This document shows positions 18,217-26,782 of a stretch of 40,830 nt of DNA, piece by piece. How positions within the stretch are numbered: position 1 is the stretch's first letter; every line of letters begins with the position of its first letter. The stretch is taken from assembly GCA_013336165.1 (NCBI GenBank), contig JAAXUF010000014.1, positions 1 to 40,830 on the forward strand, given 5' to 3'. The stretch is from Coriobacteriia bacterium (GTDB lineage Bacteria; Actinomycetota; Coriobacteriia; Anaerosomatales; JAAXUF01). The translations under genes were made by a program, and so were the position numbers. The notes beneath the pieces are model-generated. The model had not been told where the DNA came from. It saw only the letters and a program-made list of their open reading frames with translations, and did no database searches.

Positions 18217-19173
18217 CTACTTCAGCGAAGCGGCGAAGGTGCTTATACTCTCGCCCCTGCCAACCCATATCCGCTTGAGCTTGTAGGGCTCTATGCTCTT
18301 CGCGAAGCCGAACTGTATGCTCGTTGCCCCGAGGTACCCGGCGGCGCGCACAGCAGTCTCTACCCTGGTGTCAAACTTCCCATACGGATAACAGAAGAAG
18401 TTGACGGGCACGCCGAACATCTCCTGTAGCCGCCGCCGGGACTCGGCGACCTCGCGCGTGAGTTGCTCCGAAGAAACCTTGGTCAGATCGACATGATGGA
18501 TTGTATGGGCGTCTATCTCCCATCCGGCCTCGACGAGCGCCCTGACCTGAGCCACGTCCATGCTCGTAGTCCCCGGGGTCTCCCCTGCAATGAGGGCGAG
18601 ACACGCCGGCCAGCCCATGCTCTTCAGGAGCGGCGCTGCGATGGTGAAATCTGACTCGAACCCGTCGTCGATCGAGATCACGATGGGATTCTCCGGCAGA
18701 GTGCCCTGCCCGGACCAGCAGTCGTACACCTGCTGAAGCGTCACAGCATGATATCCGGCGGACTGCAGATAGCGGAGCTGCGCAACGAACTCCTCAGTGC
18801 GCACATAGATTTCCGGCGCCATCTCATTGGAGGGCGGCGTGCCAAACGCATGGTAATAAAGGATAGGCACGGCGATCGCAGCGGAAGGGCCGATGCTCGA
18901 GGATGGAGGAACCGCCTCGAAAGCCGCGACCGGAGCGGGCATTTCCGCAACGGGCAGAATTGGGGCGGAGGGCGGTTCGACAATGGCCGATGCTTCGGTG
19001 GAATTCAAAGGTTCATCGGCAGGCTCAAGCACGAGCGTCGCTGCTTCGGGCGCCTTGCGCGCAGGTATGCCGCTATCGGAAAACACCCCTTGGCATCCCG
19101 CCACCATCAGGACAACAACGACGCCCGCCAGCAACACCGCAAGCTCGATTTCGTGCCGAGAGATCCGTTTCAC
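18217..19173 (-). CDS. Polysaccharide deacetylase lipoprotein, copy 1 of 3
   Basis: 318 residues from a GTG at 19171-19173 with AGAGGG upstream; a TTG 11 codons earlier is less likely. The lipobox MVAGC gives lipidated Cys27. A Pro/Ala/Glu-rich linker (about 35-95) leads to the NodB domain: VPILYYHAFG (103-112), SIDDGFESDF with Asp169/Asp170 (catalytic base and metal ligand), HTIHH (223-227, metal ligands) and FCYPYGKFD, the IcaB/PgaB-like form of motif 3. Such enzymes deacetylate N-acetylglucosamine polymers outside the cell. It is the last gene of a same-strand tandem array, 41 bases after copy 2. Ends in the shared FAASLK tail. Confidence 0.9.
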   Translation of the reverse strand: MKRISRHEIELAVLLAGVVVVLMVAGCQGVFSDSGIPARKAPEAATLVLEPADEPLNSTEASAIVEPPSAPILPVAEMPAPVAAFEAVPPSSSIGPSAAIAVPILYYHAFGTPPSNEMAPEIYVRTEEFVAQLRYLQSAGYHAVTLQQVYDCWSGQGTLPENPIVISIDDGFESDFTIAAPLLKSMGWPACLALIAGETPGTTSMDVAQVRALVEAGWEIDAHTIHHVDLTKVSSEQLTREVAESRRRLQEMFGVPVNFFCYPYGKFDTRVETAVRAAGYLGATSIQFGFAKSIEPYKLKRIWVGRGESISTFAASLK

Positions 19174-19214
19174 CGGCCCTCTTCTCGGTTCGCACCACCC
19201 ACACAAGAACCTTG

Positions 19215-20201
19215 CTACTTCAGAGAGGCCGCAAACGCGCTTATGCTCTCTCCTCTGGTAACTCTTACCCTTTTCAGAGTATAAGGATCTGCGCTTTTCG
19301 CAAGGCCGGGTTGTGTCGTTGTCGCGCCGAGATACCCGGCGGCGCGCACTGCGGCAACCGTAGCGGCGTTGTACTTGCCTGCGGGATAGCAGAAGAAGTT
19401 GACCGGCACGCCGAACATCTCCTGAAGCCGTCGGCGTGACTCAGCGGTCTCGCGCGCAAGTTGTGCCGCGGAGACCGTGGTCAGATCGGGATGGCGAATC
19501 GTGTGCGAGTCGATCTCCCAGCCGGCGGCGATCATAGCCCGAACCTCGGCCAGGTCCATGCTCGTGGTACCCGTCGTTTCACCTGCGATGAGGTTGAGGA
19601 CGCCGGGCCAGCCCATGCTCTTCATGAGAGGCGCGGCGATCGAGAAGTCCGACGCGAACCCGTCGTCAACCGAGATCACCACGGGCTTGGCCGGCAACAT
19701 CCCACTCCCGTACCAGCAGTCGTAGACCTGTTGAAGCGTGACCGCCTGATAGCCGTTGGACTGAAGATAGCGAAGCTGCGCGACGAACTCGTCAGCGCGC
19801 ACGTAGATGTCGGGATACGATTCATTCGCCGGGGGTGTGCCAAACCCGTGGTACATGAGAATGGGGACTGAGATCGCCGGCGAAGGGCCGATACTCAACA
19901 CGGATGGCAAGTTCTCAAGCGAGGCAATGGGTGCGGGCATCGTCGCGATCGGAAGGGCGGGAGCAATCGGAGCGGGAGTCGGCTTGATCGCCGAGGACGT
20001 CTCGGATGAGTTGACCGGTTCCACAGCAGAAGACTCCGGTGTGGCTTGCGCGTTGCGTGCCACGTCCCTGTGGGAGAACGTTCCCAGACAACCAGCGGTA
20101 ATGAGCGCTGCAAACACGACAAGCAGCAGCGCCGCGAATTGAACCTTTCGCCGAGTTGCCTGCCTGGCAGAGTTCTTCCTGTATGAAGCGCGCCTCGCCA
20201 T
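19215..20201 (-). CDS. Polysaccharide deacetylase lipoprotein, copy 2 of 3
   Basis: 328 residues from the ATG at 20199-20201; the codon just before is an in-frame TTG. A basic N-terminus longer than in the sister copies precedes the lipobox ITAGC (Cys38). The linker is Ser/Pro/Ala-rich. NodB motifs are intact: VPILMYHGFG, SVDDGFASDF, HTIRH and FCYPAGKYN. It shares long blocks with copies 1 and 3 (FVAQLRYLQSNGYQAVTLQQ, ESRRRLQEMFGVPVNFFCYP) while the linkers have diverged. Predicted extracytoplasmic poly-GlcNAc or peptidoglycan deacetylase. Confidence 0.9.
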   Translation of the reverse strand: MARRASYRKNSARQATRRKVQFAALLLVVFAALITAGCLGTFSHRDVARNAQATPESSAVEPVNSSETSSAIKPTPAPIAPALPIATMPAPIASLENLPSVLSIGPSPAISVPILMYHGFGTPPANESYPDIYVRADEFVAQLRYLQSNGYQAVTLQQVYDCWYGSGMLPAKPVVISVDDGFASDFSIAAPLMKSMGWPGVLNLIAGETTGTTSMDLAEVRAMIAAGWEIDSHTIRHPDLTTVSAAQLARETAESRRRLQEMFGVPVNFFCYPAGKYNAATVAAVRAAGYLGATTTQPGLAKSADPYTLKRVRVTRGESISAFAASLK

Positions 20202-20226
20202 CAATACGTTCCGATCACGCCGAGGT

Positions 20227-21156
20227 TTATCGAAGGGACGCCGCGAAAGTGGTCATGGTCATCCCGCCGGAAACATACACTCGCGTGAGTCTATATGGAT
20301 CCGCGCTCTTCGCAATACCCTTGTTGCACGTTGTTGCCCCAAGGTATCCCGCAGCGCGCACGGCCGCGACCGTGGTCGCGTCGTACTTTCCTGAGGGATA
20401 GCAGAAGAAATTGACCGGCACGCCGAATTGCTCCTGGAGCAGGCGCCGCGACTCAGTCAGTTCATGAGTAAGTTGACTCGCAGAGATCTTGTTCAGGTCA
20501 GGGTGAGTCACAGAGTGCGAGTCGATCTCCCAGCCGTCAGCGATCAAAGCACGGATCTTGGAGGCCTCCATGCGGGTTGCACCCGGCTTGTCGCCGGTAA
20601 TCATATTGAGCACAGCGGGCCAGCCCATGCTTTTCAAGAGCGGCGCAGCGAACATAAACGCGGAGTCGTTTCCGTCGTCTATCGAAATGACCACCGGCTT
20701 CGACGGGAGAGTCCCCTTCCCGTACCAGCAGTCGTAGACCTGCTGCAGCGTGACGGCGTGGTAGCCATTGGACTGAAGGTAGCGAAGCTGGGCGACGAAG
20801 TCGTTTTGGCGGGTGAACAGCTCAGAATCAGATGCTTTCTGAGGCGTACCGAACTCGTGGTACATGAGGATCGGCACACCGATCGATGCCGACGGACCGA
20901 CACTCGATGTCAAAGGAACGCTTGAGAAGGCGGCAAACGGCGCGGGCATTACCGCAACCGGAGCGACAGGCGCCTCGGCGGGCGCCTCTTTCGACGATTT
21001 GTGAGAATCCATGCCTGAGCTTGATAGGGACTGGGGGTCTTCCGCCTTCTGCGAAGAAGAGCCGAGCACGCGCAGACAACCGGCTGTCACGAGGACGGCG
21101 CCGACTGCCAGCAGCAGGACAACAACCTGCATTCTTTTGCGACTCAACGACTTCAT
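20227..21156 (-). CDS. Polysaccharide deacetylase lipoprotein, copy 3 of 3 (first in transcription)
   Basis: 309 residues from the ATG at 21154-21156 with AGAAGGG upstream. Lipobox VTAGC gives Cys27; a Ser/Glu/Lys-rich linker follows. NodB motifs: VPILMYHEFG, SIDDGNDSAF, HSVTH and FCYPSGKYD. The first motif differs from the sisters in having Asn for Phe after DDG, and the lid region has NMITGDKPGATRM in place of LIAGETTGTTSM. This is the upstream gene of the three-gene run; the others follow after 25 and 41 bases, so one transcript is likely. A C-terminal TFAASLR tail is shared. Confidence 0.9.
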   Translation of the reverse strand: MKSLSRKRMQVVVLLLAVGAVLVTAGCLRVLGSSSQKAEDPQSLSSSGMDSHKSSKEAPAEAPVAPVAVMPAPFAAFSSVPLTSSVGPSASIGVPILMYHEFGTPQKASDSELFTRQNDFVAQLRYLQSNGYHAVTLQQVYDCWYGKGTLPSKPVVISIDDGNDSAFMFAAPLLKSMGWPAVLNMITGDKPGATRMEASKIRALIADGWEIDSHSVTHPDLNKISASQLTHELTESRRLLQEQFGVPVNFFCYPSGKYDATTVAAVRAAGYLGATTCNKGIAKSADPYRLTRVYVSGGMTMTTFAASLR

Positions 21157-21401
21157 GAAACCCTTCTCTGCAAGAACCGTTCCGACATGTGGTCCATACG
21201 AAATTCGCCGAAACAACACACTTCCCGTGCAATCTATCATGATAGCGAAATTTGGCGTCACTCAACAGAAGCAAAGGACACGGCTCTCCATGCGAAAGGC
21301 ATCCCCTTTGCTTGATGCAAAGAGCCCAGCCACTGCACCGCGGTCAATTCCGTTGTAGACTTGGCCAAAGGACGACTGAAGGAACCACTCTCGGAGGAAT
21401 C

Positions 21402-21671
21402 ATGAAGCTCTTCGAACCGCAGGTACTGATCATCATTCTCGTCATCGCCCTCCTCATCTTCGGCCCCAAGCAGCTTCCGGCGCTCGGCAAGATGTTCGGC
21501 AAGACAGCCAAGGAGTTCCGCGAAGGCGTCGCCGACATGACTGAGGACGTCAAAGCAACGCAAGAATCCGTCGAGAACGTGGCGAAACCCGCAGAGAGCG
21601 CAGTCTCTGCACCTGCAGAAGCCGCCGATGCGTCCACGGCAGCTGAACCCGAGGCTCCCGCGAAGGTGTAG
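21402..21671 (+). CDS. tatA: TatA-type twin-arginine translocase subunit
   Basis: 89 residues from the ATG at 21402, preceded by TCGGAGGA. One hydrophobic helix (about 6-22) is followed directly by LIFGPKQLPALGKMFGKTA, the amphipathic hinge signature (FGPKxLP, LGK) of TatA/TatE. The remainder is an acidic Ala/Glu/Pro-rich tail. TatA oligomerises to form the protein-conducting part of the Tat export path for folded proteins. No tatC or tatB is in this window. The frame upstream of this ATG is open but not supported by a ribosome site. Confidence 0.92.
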   Translation: MKLFEPQVLIIILVIALLIFGPKQLPALGKMFGKTAKEFREGVADMTEDVKATQESVENVAKPAESAVSAPAEAADASTAAEPEAPAKV

Positions 21672-21704
21672 TCCGGCAGTACCTCAGGCGCCGCTGTCGG
21701 AATC

Positions 21705-22949
21705 CTATCCGCGCTGGACGGCCAACGCCTCCCCGACTCCGTTCACAACATCACGCACGAACCACGCGGCCTCGACGATCAGCCGAGAATCCGCAAGATC
21801 GAGCGTGTCGCGCTCGGTGTGCGCATAGTTGGCCATGAAGCTTGCTATCTCACTCGACGCGAGCGCGATAGCCGGGCGCCCATACAGGCCGAGAATCGAG
21901 TGATCGCCCTGGAACCACTGCGGCCCCTCGGCGAAGTGAGGGCTACCCGCGATCAGACGGCGCACTGTCTCGGCGATGTCGGGCGGACAGCCGTAGAGCG
22001 ACACATGGTTGAGCGAATCTCGCATGCCGAGATCGTCGACGTTGATCCCGAGGATGATGTCGTCGAACCGGCCGTCATTCTCCTCGACCCACAGGATCTC
22101 GCCGGGGTTGGCGTAGTTGTCCTCGCCATTGAACGGCATGATCTCGATCGTTGGCCCGGAGCGGTGACGGTCGGCCGCGAGCAACTCCGCAACGCCGAGC
22201 AACACCGCAACGCCACTTGCATTGTCCAGCGCACCGGGTGAGCCTTCACGGCTGTCGATGTGGGCAGAGACCACAATGCGGCCCGGCAAGTCTCCCGGCA
22301 GCGTTGCGACCACGTGCTCGGCGCTCGCCAGAATGCGGCCGGAGTCAAGACACAGCGATACGACGGAGGCGGATTCCGACACGCACGCCAGAAGGCGCCC
22401 ACCTTCGGTATCTGTCATGTAGGCGTTCGGGACGTCGAGGTCGCCGTCTTCAAAGAGCGGGAACGGGTACTGGCCGCCCACCATCTGCGGGTCTCGGCCG
22501 GTCGCGGCGATCACGGCGGCGGGTGCGTACCGCTCAAGCGCACGGATAATGCGCTGGTGGCTCGCTGGGTTGTAGAACCGGAAGTTCTTGGGCATGACCT
22601 GACTTCGCGCGATCTCGCCGTGGAGAAGGACAATCGCTCCTCGGATCGCATCGGACTCGAGCCCCTCCACGCAGGTCACCGCCACCAGCGGAGCGGTTAC
22701 GTCGCACGGAAGCGAGTACGGTCCAACGCGCACATCGAAACGCTCGTCACCCGCGGCCAATACCGCATCGTGGCGCTCCCACTCGATGCAGGCGAAGGTG
22801 CTGCGTCGAACCTCGAAGCCCAAGCGCGCGACCGTCTCGGCGAAGAACGCCGTCGCAGCCAAGTTACCGGGGCCGCCGACATGCCGGTCCGGATACGCCG
22901 TCAGTTCGCTAAGGTACCCGGCGATGTGCTCGGCCAGCGGTTCGCTCAC
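21705..22949 (-). CDS. M28 family zinc aminopeptidase-like protein
   Basis: 414 residues from the GTG at 22947-22949, which overlaps the stop of the upstream yqhA-like gene by three bases (GTGA), implying translational coupling. Zinc-site residues of M28 are visible: His in VVSAHIDSREGSPGALDNA with the bridging Asp in ALDNASG, the catalytic Glu pair region MPFNGEDNY, Asp in GINVDDLG, and a terminal His in YAHTERDT. A PA-like domain insertion probably covers about 65-185. No signal peptide is seen, so it may be cytosolic. Substrate is unknown. Confidence 0.9.
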   Translation of the reverse strand: MSEPLAEHIAGYLSELTAYPDRHVGGPGNLAATAFFAETVARLGFEVRRSTFACIEWERHDAVLAAGDERFDVRVGPYSLPCDVTAPLVAVTCVEGLESDAIRGAIVLLHGEIARSQVMPKNFRFYNPASHQRIIRALERYAPAAVIAATGRDPQMVGGQYPFPLFEDGDLDVPNAYMTDTEGGRLLACVSESASVVSLCLDSGRILASAEHVVATLPGDLPGRIVVSAHIDSREGSPGALDNASGVAVLLGVAELLAADRHRSGPTIEIMPFNGEDNYANPGEILWVEENDGRFDDIILGINVDDLGMRDSLNHVSLYGCPPDIAETVRRLIAGSPHFAEGPQWFQGDHSILGLYGRPAIALASSEIASFMANYAHTERDTLDLADSRLIVEAAWFVRDVVNGVGEALAVQRG

Positions 22950-23467
22950 GCTTCTTCGCCTTCCTCCTTGGGATTCGCCGCGCCCTTCCCATGCCTCGTC
23001 ATCTGCCACAGGAATGCGGAAAGCGCCAGAACCACCGCAGCGATCGCCAGCCCGGGATGCAGGAGCTCGGCGGGATTCTCGGTCTTGATCACGATGCCGA
23101 GAAACAGCACTGCAAGCACCACGATCACAACGCCGACCAGCTTCTCCTTGAGGTCATCGAGATCGTGGATCTCAAGCCACTTGGGCAGGACCAGCCGATC
23201 GTCTATGAAGAGTTCGTAGAAGCCCATCGCAATGATGTAGAGCACGGTCGAGAGCAGGAACACGTCGGCCAGCGAGATAAACTCGAGTACGGCCTCTTTC
23301 TCGGCAAGTTCACCGCGAACAATCTCGATGATCACGCGCACGGTATCGACCGCGCCGACCGCTATGAGCGTGACGGCTCCCAAGAACAGCGCGACCACGG
23401 GCACGCCGATCAGATACCGCGACCAACCCAGCACCCTGCGCACCACTGATGTCTCCCGTTCCGCCAT
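22946..23467 (-). CDS. YqhA family (UPF0114) membrane protein
   Basis: 173 residues from the ATG at 23465-23467; AAAGG lies upstream at long spacing. Three to four hydrophobic segments: RYLIGVPVVALFLGAVTLIA (about 16-38), SLADVFLLSTVLYIIAMGFY (about 63-84), VGVVIVVLAVLFLGIVI and a final helix before a charged tail. FISLADVFLLSTVLYI and ELFIDD are UPF0114 signatures. The family has no established function. It ends in GTGA overlap with the M28 peptidase gene. Confidence 0.88.
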   Translation of the reverse strand: MAERETSVVRRVLGWSRYLIGVPVVALFLGAVTLIAVGAVDTVRVIIEIVRGELAEKEAVLEFISLADVFLLSTVLYIIAMGFYELFIDDRLVLPKWLEIHDLDDLKEKLVGVVIVVLAVLFLGIVIKTENPAELLHPGLAIAAVVLALSAFLWQMTRHGKGAANPKEEGEEA

Positions 23468-23644
23468 GTTCTCGCAGCCTTTCGCTCGTACCGCTTCGCG
23501 GCGCCATATAACGCTCATGATACCGTCATCACGCCGCGGCGGGGCGTTCATCGCCTCCCCGCTGCACATTCACACGGTATTCACCCCGCGAGGTCATCTT
23601 CTTGTTGTAGGCAAAACCAAACCTGATCTAGAAGGAGGCACACC

Positions 23645-24217
23645 ATGAACAAGAAACGCATCTTCGCAGCGATTGCAGGAGTCGCCGTGGCCGGGCTCGT
23701 GTTCGGCACCGCCGTCTCAGGCTTCGCTGCACCGGCTCCCGCTGCGAACCAGCCCGTCGCCGGAGCAACGGCGGTCGCACCAAGCGCAAACCTGGCCATG
23801 CACATGGGCTCGGCAATGCGCGATGCAGGCGGACGGATTCTCGACATCGTCGCGAAGCTGACCGGTAAGAGCACGGACGCCATCGTCGCCGACCGCCAGG
23901 CCGGCAAGACAATGGCACAGATCGCCGAGGCAAACGGCGTTGACTCTTCGGTCGTCGTAGCCGAGGCGCTCAAGGTCCGCGAGCAGGCCGTCGCCGCGCA
24001 GCTTGCTGCCGGCACGATCACCCAGGCTCAGGCTGACGCGGCACTGGCCCAGATGCAGACTCGGCTTGCCGATCGCATCGAGACCGTGAACACCAGCTGC
24101 ACCGGTCTTGGTACCGGTCTTGGTACCGGTCTTGGTGCCGGTAGCGGTGCCGGTAGCGGTGCCGGTAACGGCGCTGGCGGCATGGGTCGCGGACTGGGAA
24201 CGGGAGTCTGCAAGTAA
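23645..24217 (+). CDS. Secreted protein with C-terminal Gly-rich repeats
   Basis: 190 residues; AGAAGGAGG lies before the ATG. Signal peptide residues 1-29 (ending SGFAA-PAP). The core has a helical part, KLTGKSTDAIVADRQAGKTM near residue 72, and AGTITQAQADAALAQMQTRL near 122, a module I recognise from DUF2680-like secreted proteins of Actinobacteria and Firmicutes. From about residue 153 to the end is a Gly-rich repeat region, encoded by a 12-bp tandem repeat. A response regulator and sensor kinase follow downstream, and the kinase has a similar Gly-rich external loop, so this is likely part of the same regulon. Two cysteines flank the repeat. Confidence 0.85.
   Translation: MNKKRIFAAIAGVAVAGLVFGTAVSGFAAPAPAANQPVAGATAVAPSANLAMHMGSAMRDAGGRILDIVAKLTGKSTDAIVADRQAGKTMAQIAEANGVDSSVVVAEALKVREQAVAAQLAAGTITQAQADAALAQMQTRLADRIETVNTSCTGLGTGLGTGLGAGSGAGSGAGNGAGGMGRGLGTGVCK
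24101..24172 (+). repeat. Six tandem 12-bp units in the Gly-rich protein gene
   Basis: Three exact copies of ACCGGTCTTGGT (24101-24136) are followed by two of GCCGGTAGCGGT and one degenerate copy. In frame each unit encodes four residues (TGLG/AGSG). A candidate length-variable repeat. Confidence 0.95.
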
Positions 24218-24237
24218 CCCTGACGGGAGCAGCATCG

Positions 24238-24265
24238 CGGGACGAGCGCGCAAGCGCTCGTCCCG
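24238..24265. terminator. Hairpin terminator downstream of the Gly-rich protein gene
   Basis: A perfect 12-bp stem (24238-24249 with 24254-24265) closes on a GCAA tetraloop, 20 bases after the stop codon. The following sequence (TTCGTAT) is only a weak U-tract. It may separate the effector transcript from the two-component genes. Confidence 0.7.
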
Positions 24266-24291
24266 TTCGTATACGGTAAGCACCACGTAAG

Positions 24292-24300
24292 TGGGATACT
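24292..24300 (+). promoter_or_regulatory. Candidate extended -10 promoter of the two-component system
   Basis: TGGGATACT combines a TG dinucleotide one base before GATACT, as in extended -10 promoters, 36 bases before the response regulator start. No good -35 is visible. Confidence 0.4.
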
Positions 24301-24335
24301 AGAATGACGGTATCGACAACTCGGGAAGCGGCACC

Positions 24336-25010
24336 ATGACAACCATACTTGTGGTCGATGACAATACGAAGATCGTCTCGGTGCTGGCCGAATACCTGCG
24401 AGCCGACCACTTCACCGCGATCACGGCGACCGATGGCCCATCGGCACTCGAAGCGGCAGCTTCCCACCGCCCCGACCTCGCGCTCGTCGACATCATGCTG
24501 CCGGGTATCGACGGACTCGAGCTCACCCGGCGCTTCCAGGCCGACGGCATCCCAGTGATTCTCGTCACTGCGCGAAGCGACGAGGTCGACCGGCTCGTGG
24601 GGCTCGAAATCGGCGCCGACGACTACATCACCAAGCCGTTCAGCCCGCGCGAAGTCGTTGCGCGGGTCAAGGCCGTGCTTCGCCGATGTGAGCGCTCGAA
24701 TGCACCGGCTCCGGTCATCTCCGTGGGCGACCTCACAATCGATCGAGATCGCCGAGAAGTACGCGTGGGCGACCAGGTCGCAGATGTCACCCGCACCGAG
24801 TTCGACATCCTAGCGATGCTGGCGGCCCACCCGGGCCGGGTCTACAGCCGTCTGCAGCTGCTCGAAGCGGCGTCGGGCGATGCATATGAGGGCTATGAGC
24901 GTACCGTGGACGCCCACGTGAAGAACATCCGCAGGAAGCTTGGCGACGATCCGCGTCATCCCAGCTACATCCGCACCGTGATCGGCGTCGGCTATAAACT
25001 GGAGGCGTGA
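24336..25010 (+). CDS. OmpR/PhoB-family response regulator
   Basis: 224 residues. Receiver domain 1-118 with Asp8/Asp9 (VVDDN), phospho-acceptor Asp52 (ALVDIMLPG) and switch Lys in ITKPFSP. Residues about 128-222 form the winged-helix DNA-binding domain, with DVTRTEFDILAMLAAHPGRV and a terminal YIRTVIGVGYKLE, the winged beta-hairpin. It should be phosphorylated by the kinase encoded next, whose ATG overlaps its stop by one base. Likely targets include the secreted Gly-rich gene just upstream. The family usually binds tandem direct repeats. Confidence 0.95.
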   Translation: MTTILVVDDNTKIVSVLAEYLRADHFTAITATDGPSALEAAASHRPDLALVDIMLPGIDGLELTRRFQADGIPVILVTARSDEVDRLVGLEIGADDYITKPFSPREVVARVKAVLRRCERSNAPAPVISVGDLTIDRDRREVRVGDQVADVTRTEFDILAMLAAHPGRVYSRLQLLEAASGDAYEGYERTVDAHVKNIRRKLGDDPRHPSYIRTVIGVGYKLEA

Positions 25011-26200
25011 TGAGCCGTCGATTCCCACGCATCAACCTTGGACTGCAGGTCTTCCTGTCGGTACTCTCAGTGGCACTCGGCTCCGTACTCGCCGTCGGGC
25101 TGATCACTCGCAGCACGCTCGCCGCGGCATTCGATGCCTATCTCGCGACCGCCGCTGCCGGAACCGGCACGGGCGCTGGTGCGGGCGCGGGCTCTGGTTC
25201 GGGATCGGGGTTGGGCGGCGGAGGCATGGGCAAGATGATGCTCGGCGCCGCCGAGAACACGTTCCTCTCGACCGTCGACACGAGCGTCATCATCGGGGCG
25301 CTTGCGGCAATCGTCGTCGCCGGTGTGGTCGCGGTGTTGCTCGCGCGGCACATGAGCCGTCCGCTCGGCAAGCTGCAAACCGCAGCCGAGGGCCTGTCGC
25401 GAGGCGAGCTAAACCATCGCGCGGAGGTGTCGGGGCCTTCGGAAGTCGCAGCGCTCGGAGCTGCGTTCAACCGGATGGCCGGCTCGCTCGAGGAAGCCGA
25501 GGGCCTGCGGCAGCGGCTCGTGGCCGACGTCTCCCATGAGTTGCGCAACCCCATCGCCGCCGCCCGCGCCCAAGCGGAAGGCATGGCCGACGGTGTCCTG
25601 GTTGCCGACCCTGCCAGACTGAACTCGCTCGTCGAGGACTTGCAGCACCTCTCGGCCCTCGTCGACGATCTGCAGGTGCTCGCGACCGCTGAAGCCGGGC
25701 GGCTGCGCTACACGATGCACACGATCGACCTCGCCGAGTTGGTCAGGCGCGAGACGGAACGCGCAGCGGCCGGGGCACCGGCGCGTACGCGCGTATCCTT
25801 TGCAGGGAAGAGTTCAGCCGTGTGGGTCACCGGCGACGAACTGCGCCTGTCCGAGGTGCTGCGCAACCTACTTTCCAACGCTGTGCGCCATACGACGGAC
25901 GGCACCGTCGTAACGTCGATCGAAGCATTGCCCGACGGCCAAGCGGAGATACGGGTCACCGACACCGGCGAGGGTATCCCCGCCCGGGATCTGCCCTACG
26001 TGTTCGAGCGCCTCTACCGGGCCGACACGGCTAGGGCTGCACACACGGGCGGCGCCGGGCTTGGACTCGCGATCACTCGGCGCATCGTAGAAGACCACGG
26101 CGGCGAGGTCTTCGCCACAAGCCAGCCGGGTCGTCAGACTGTGGTCGGTTTCCGGCTGGCGCGATCCGCGCCCCCTGCGGCTGCGGCTCGGTTCTTGTAA
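25010..26200 (+). CDS. Sensor histidine kinase with Gly-rich extracytoplasmic loop
   Basis: 396 residues from the ATG at 25010, with GGAGG four bases upstream; stop and start overlap as TGATG. Topology: TM1 about 11-36, external loop 37-90, TM2 about 92-113, then HAMP (114-165), HisKA with His176 in ADVSHELRNP, and HATPase with NLLSNAVRH (N box), VTDTGEGIP (G1) and GGAGLGLAI (G2). The loop contains a Gly/Ser/Ala stretch at 50-72 and a GGGGMGKMM segment. It is short for a ligand-binding domain and looks like the C-terminal repeat of the secreted protein at 23645-24217. The C-terminus is Ala/Pro-rich. Confidence 0.93.
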   Translation: MSRRFPRINLGLQVFLSVLSVALGSVLAVGLITRSTLAAAFDAYLATAAAGTGTGAGAGAGSGSGSGLGGGGMGKMMLGAAENTFLSTVDTSVIIGALAAIVVAGVVAVLLARHMSRPLGKLQTAAEGLSRGELNHRAEVSGPSEVAALGAAFNRMAGSLEEAEGLRQRLVADVSHELRNPIAAARAQAEGMADGVLVADPARLNSLVEDLQHLSALVDDLQVLATAEAGRLRYTMHTIDLAELVRRETERAAAGAPARTRVSFAGKSSAVWVTGDELRLSEVLRNLLSNAVRHTTDGTVVTSIEALPDGQAEIRVTDTGEGIPARDLPYVFERLYRADTARAAHTGGAGLGLAITRRIVEDHGGEVFATSQPGRQTVVGFRLARSAPPAAAARFL

Positions 26201-26329
26201 CGACCGCATGAGAGTCGCCGGGGGTCTACCGTCGTGTCCTAGACGCTGCTCGACTTGCCTGTTGGCGCTGACGTTGCTACCATCACGACACATTCGCGAT
26301 ATATCTTTATCTCCTAGAAGAGGCCTGCG

Positions 26330-26779
26330 ATGTTCCGCGTCGGCGTTCGAACACAGCTGGTGGCCGCTGCATCCATGTGGCTTGTCGGCGCATCGGTTCT
26401 GCTCTCCCGTGGCACTCTATACGCACGCACTCCGCGCTGGGACGTTTGGGCACTTGCCGCAGGGCTCGTGCTCGGCGCGGTCAAGGCCCGACTGCTGCTC
26501 AAGCGCGTCGCCCGAAAGGCTGTGATCCGCATTCAGGAGCGCGGGCGCGGGACGTTCTTCGGCTTCTTCTCGGCGAAGTCTTGGCTGCTTATCGGCACCA
26601 TGATCGGAAGTGGCATCGCGCTGCGGCACGTGTTCGTGAATCCGGGTCTGATCGAGGCCGGGATACTCGGAGCGATCTACATCGGTGTCGGCGCTGCTCT
26701 GTTGATCGCCGACAGAATCTTCTGGCGCGCCGTCTTCGCTCCGTCCAAGAAGGATACGCCCACTCGACGACCGACATGA
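26330..26779 (+). CDS. Membrane protein of unknown function
   Basis: 149 residues from the ATG at 26330 with AAGAGG upstream. Four hydrophobic segments at about 8-27, 39-57, 85-102 and 108-127; a basic loop (RLLLKRVARKAVIRIQERG) between the second and third should face the cytoplasm. The motif GFFSAKSWLLIGTMIGSGIALRH recurs, in my memory, in small four-helix proteins of Actinobacteria, but I cannot name the family. It stands alone between the two-component system and the Tag-like gene, with a tail of Lys/Arg/Thr. Confidence 0.75.
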   Translation: MFRVGVRTQLVAAASMWLVGASVLLSRGTLYARTPRWDVWALAAGLVLGAVKARLLLKRVARKAVIRIQERGRGTFFGFFSAKSWLLIGTMIGSGIALRHVFVNPGLIEAGILGAIYIGVGAALLIADRIFWRAVFAPSKKDTPTRRPT

Positions 26780-26782
26780 CCT

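Noticed and set aside
16614-18278. Long + strand ORF (554 codons)
   Set aside because: Antisense to the SulP gene; charged low-complexity product with no domains, typical of a shadow frame in high-GC DNA.
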